A stretch of DNA of 14,045 nt from the NCBI GenBank assembly GCA_029054965.1, contig JAIDEF010000362.1, forward strand, positions 1-14,045, given 5' to 3'. The stretch is from Eubacterium sp. GTDB lineage: Bacteria; Bacillota; Clostridia; Oscillospirales; Acutalibacteraceae. Under the pieces are notes generated by a model. That model made no database searches, was not told the origin of the DNA, and saw nothing but the letters and a program-made list of their open reading frames with translations. Position 1 is the first letter of the stretch, and each line of letters begins with the position of its first letter. This document shows positions 13,603-14,045 of this stretch, piece after piece. The translations under genes were made by a program, and so were the position numbers.

Positions 13603-14045
13603 TTATTTTAAATCCTTTTTTCTGAATGCAAGCACACCGCAAACATTAACTGCTATTATGAAAACAACTGAATAAATAATGTTAATTAAAGGGTCAGTAA
13701 TTTCCCCATTGGCAATCAAAACACTCTGACCTGTAGGGAGAAATTGTAAAAGCCATTCATAAAATTTTCTTTGCCAGCCTGAAACATAGGCAGGATTTGA
13801 TATTTCCGGACCAAGCTCGACCGTACCGTCTGCTGATAATGAAATAAACTCACGGGTGAATTCAGCTTCAGCAAGCTGATTATATATTGTACTTGCCATT
13901 ATAATCAAACCAAGACTGACAACAATTGTTAAAACAACAGTTATTGCTTTATTTGATGAAAGCATACTTACCATTGTGATGATTGCTGATACAGCTGCTG
14001 GTATAAAAATACAAAGAAAATCCATAATTATATAAGACTTTATTC
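13603..14045 (-). CDS. ABC-2-type transporter permease, C-terminal part (cut by window edge)
   Basis: A partial gene: the frame stays open to the right edge and the first in-window ATG (14025) has no ribosome site, so the true start lies beyond the window. The visible 140-plus residues contain three hydrophobic segments: about FIPAAVSAIITMVSML, AITVVLTIVVSLGLIIMAST and a C-terminal IIYSVVFIIAVNVCGVLAF. Between the second and third is an outside-facing loop with NPAYVSGWQRKFYEWLLQFLP. The end FRKKDLK is a typical positively charged cytoplasmic tail. This pattern fits permeases of ABC-2 exporters linked to peptide-antibiotic resistance or lantibiotic immunity. The gene directly precedes the histidine kinase (10-nt gap). 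An ATPase gene would be expected just upstream. Confidence 0.75.
   Translation of the reverse strand, partial: IKSYIIMDFLCIFIPAAVSAIITMVSMLSSNKAITVVLTIVVSLGLIIMASTIYNQLAEAEFTREFISLSADGTVELGPEISNPAYVSGWQRKFYEWLLQFLPTGQSVLIANGEITDPLINIIYSVVFIIAVNVCGVLAFRKKDLK

Noticed and set aside
1..14045. Mobile elements, CRISPR arrays, toxin-antitoxin or phage-defence genes
   Set aside because: No terminal inverted repeats, transposase or integrase motifs, regularly spaced repeats or defence-type domains were found; the content is metabolic and regulatory.

Overview
The window looks like a chromosomal segment of a low-GC, Gram-positive, probably gut-dwelling anaerobe of the Clostridia (Ruminococcaceae/Oscillospiraceae-like). 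This is an inference. It rests on AT-rich coding, strong AGGAGG-type ribosome sites, near-consensus sigma-A promoters, U-tract terminators, a secreted BspA-repeat/dockerin-like glycoside hydrolase, a lipoprotein-type binding protein and the folE-folP-folB-folK gene order. I see no phage, insertion sequence, CRISPR array, tRNA or rRNA. No stretch longer than about 300 bases lacks a gene or a recognisable leader.

Left part, + strand (1-6372). A large secreted GH30 hydrolase carries N-terminal BspA-type leucine-rich repeats and a single dockerin-like calcium loop; its 3' end is itself part of a terminator hairpin. Next comes a stand-alone DRE-TIM (HMGL/DmpG-like) aldolase with its own promoter and perfect terminator. 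A Gfo/Idh/MocA oxidoreductase follows, with an excellent promoter whose -35 is covered by a 14-bp perfect palindrome. The last gene here is an AraC-type regulator with a GyrI-like effector-binding domain.

Middle, + strand (6369-9430). A consensus promoter (TTGACA-17-TATAAT) drives a thi-box leader, a rho-independent terminator and a four-gene operon. The genes encode a small MTH1187/YkoF-type thiamine-binding protein and a ThiX-ThiY-ThiZ ABC importer for thiamine pyrimidine precursors. The leader has a textbook pyrimidine-sensing arm (P2/P3 with CTGAGA), but its second arm does not resemble the usual TPP pyrophosphate-sensing arm. It may be a variant riboswitch with altered ligand specificity, and this is the most interesting item in the window. 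The operon ends at a long perfect hairpin that probably also serves the convergent folate operon.

Right part, - strand (9445-14045). Reading leftwards: the C-terminal part of an ABC-2-type permease (cut by the window edge), a sensor histidine kinase, then a separate promoter and an operon. That operon holds a membrane-anchored, apparently catalytically degenerate LytR-CpsA-Psr-like protein followed by folE, folP, folB and folK, which supply most of the dihydropterin branch of folate synthesis. The permease and kinase resemble the peptide-antibiotic or envelope-stress ABC/two-component modules common in Clostridia; their ATPase and response regulator would lie beyond the right edge.
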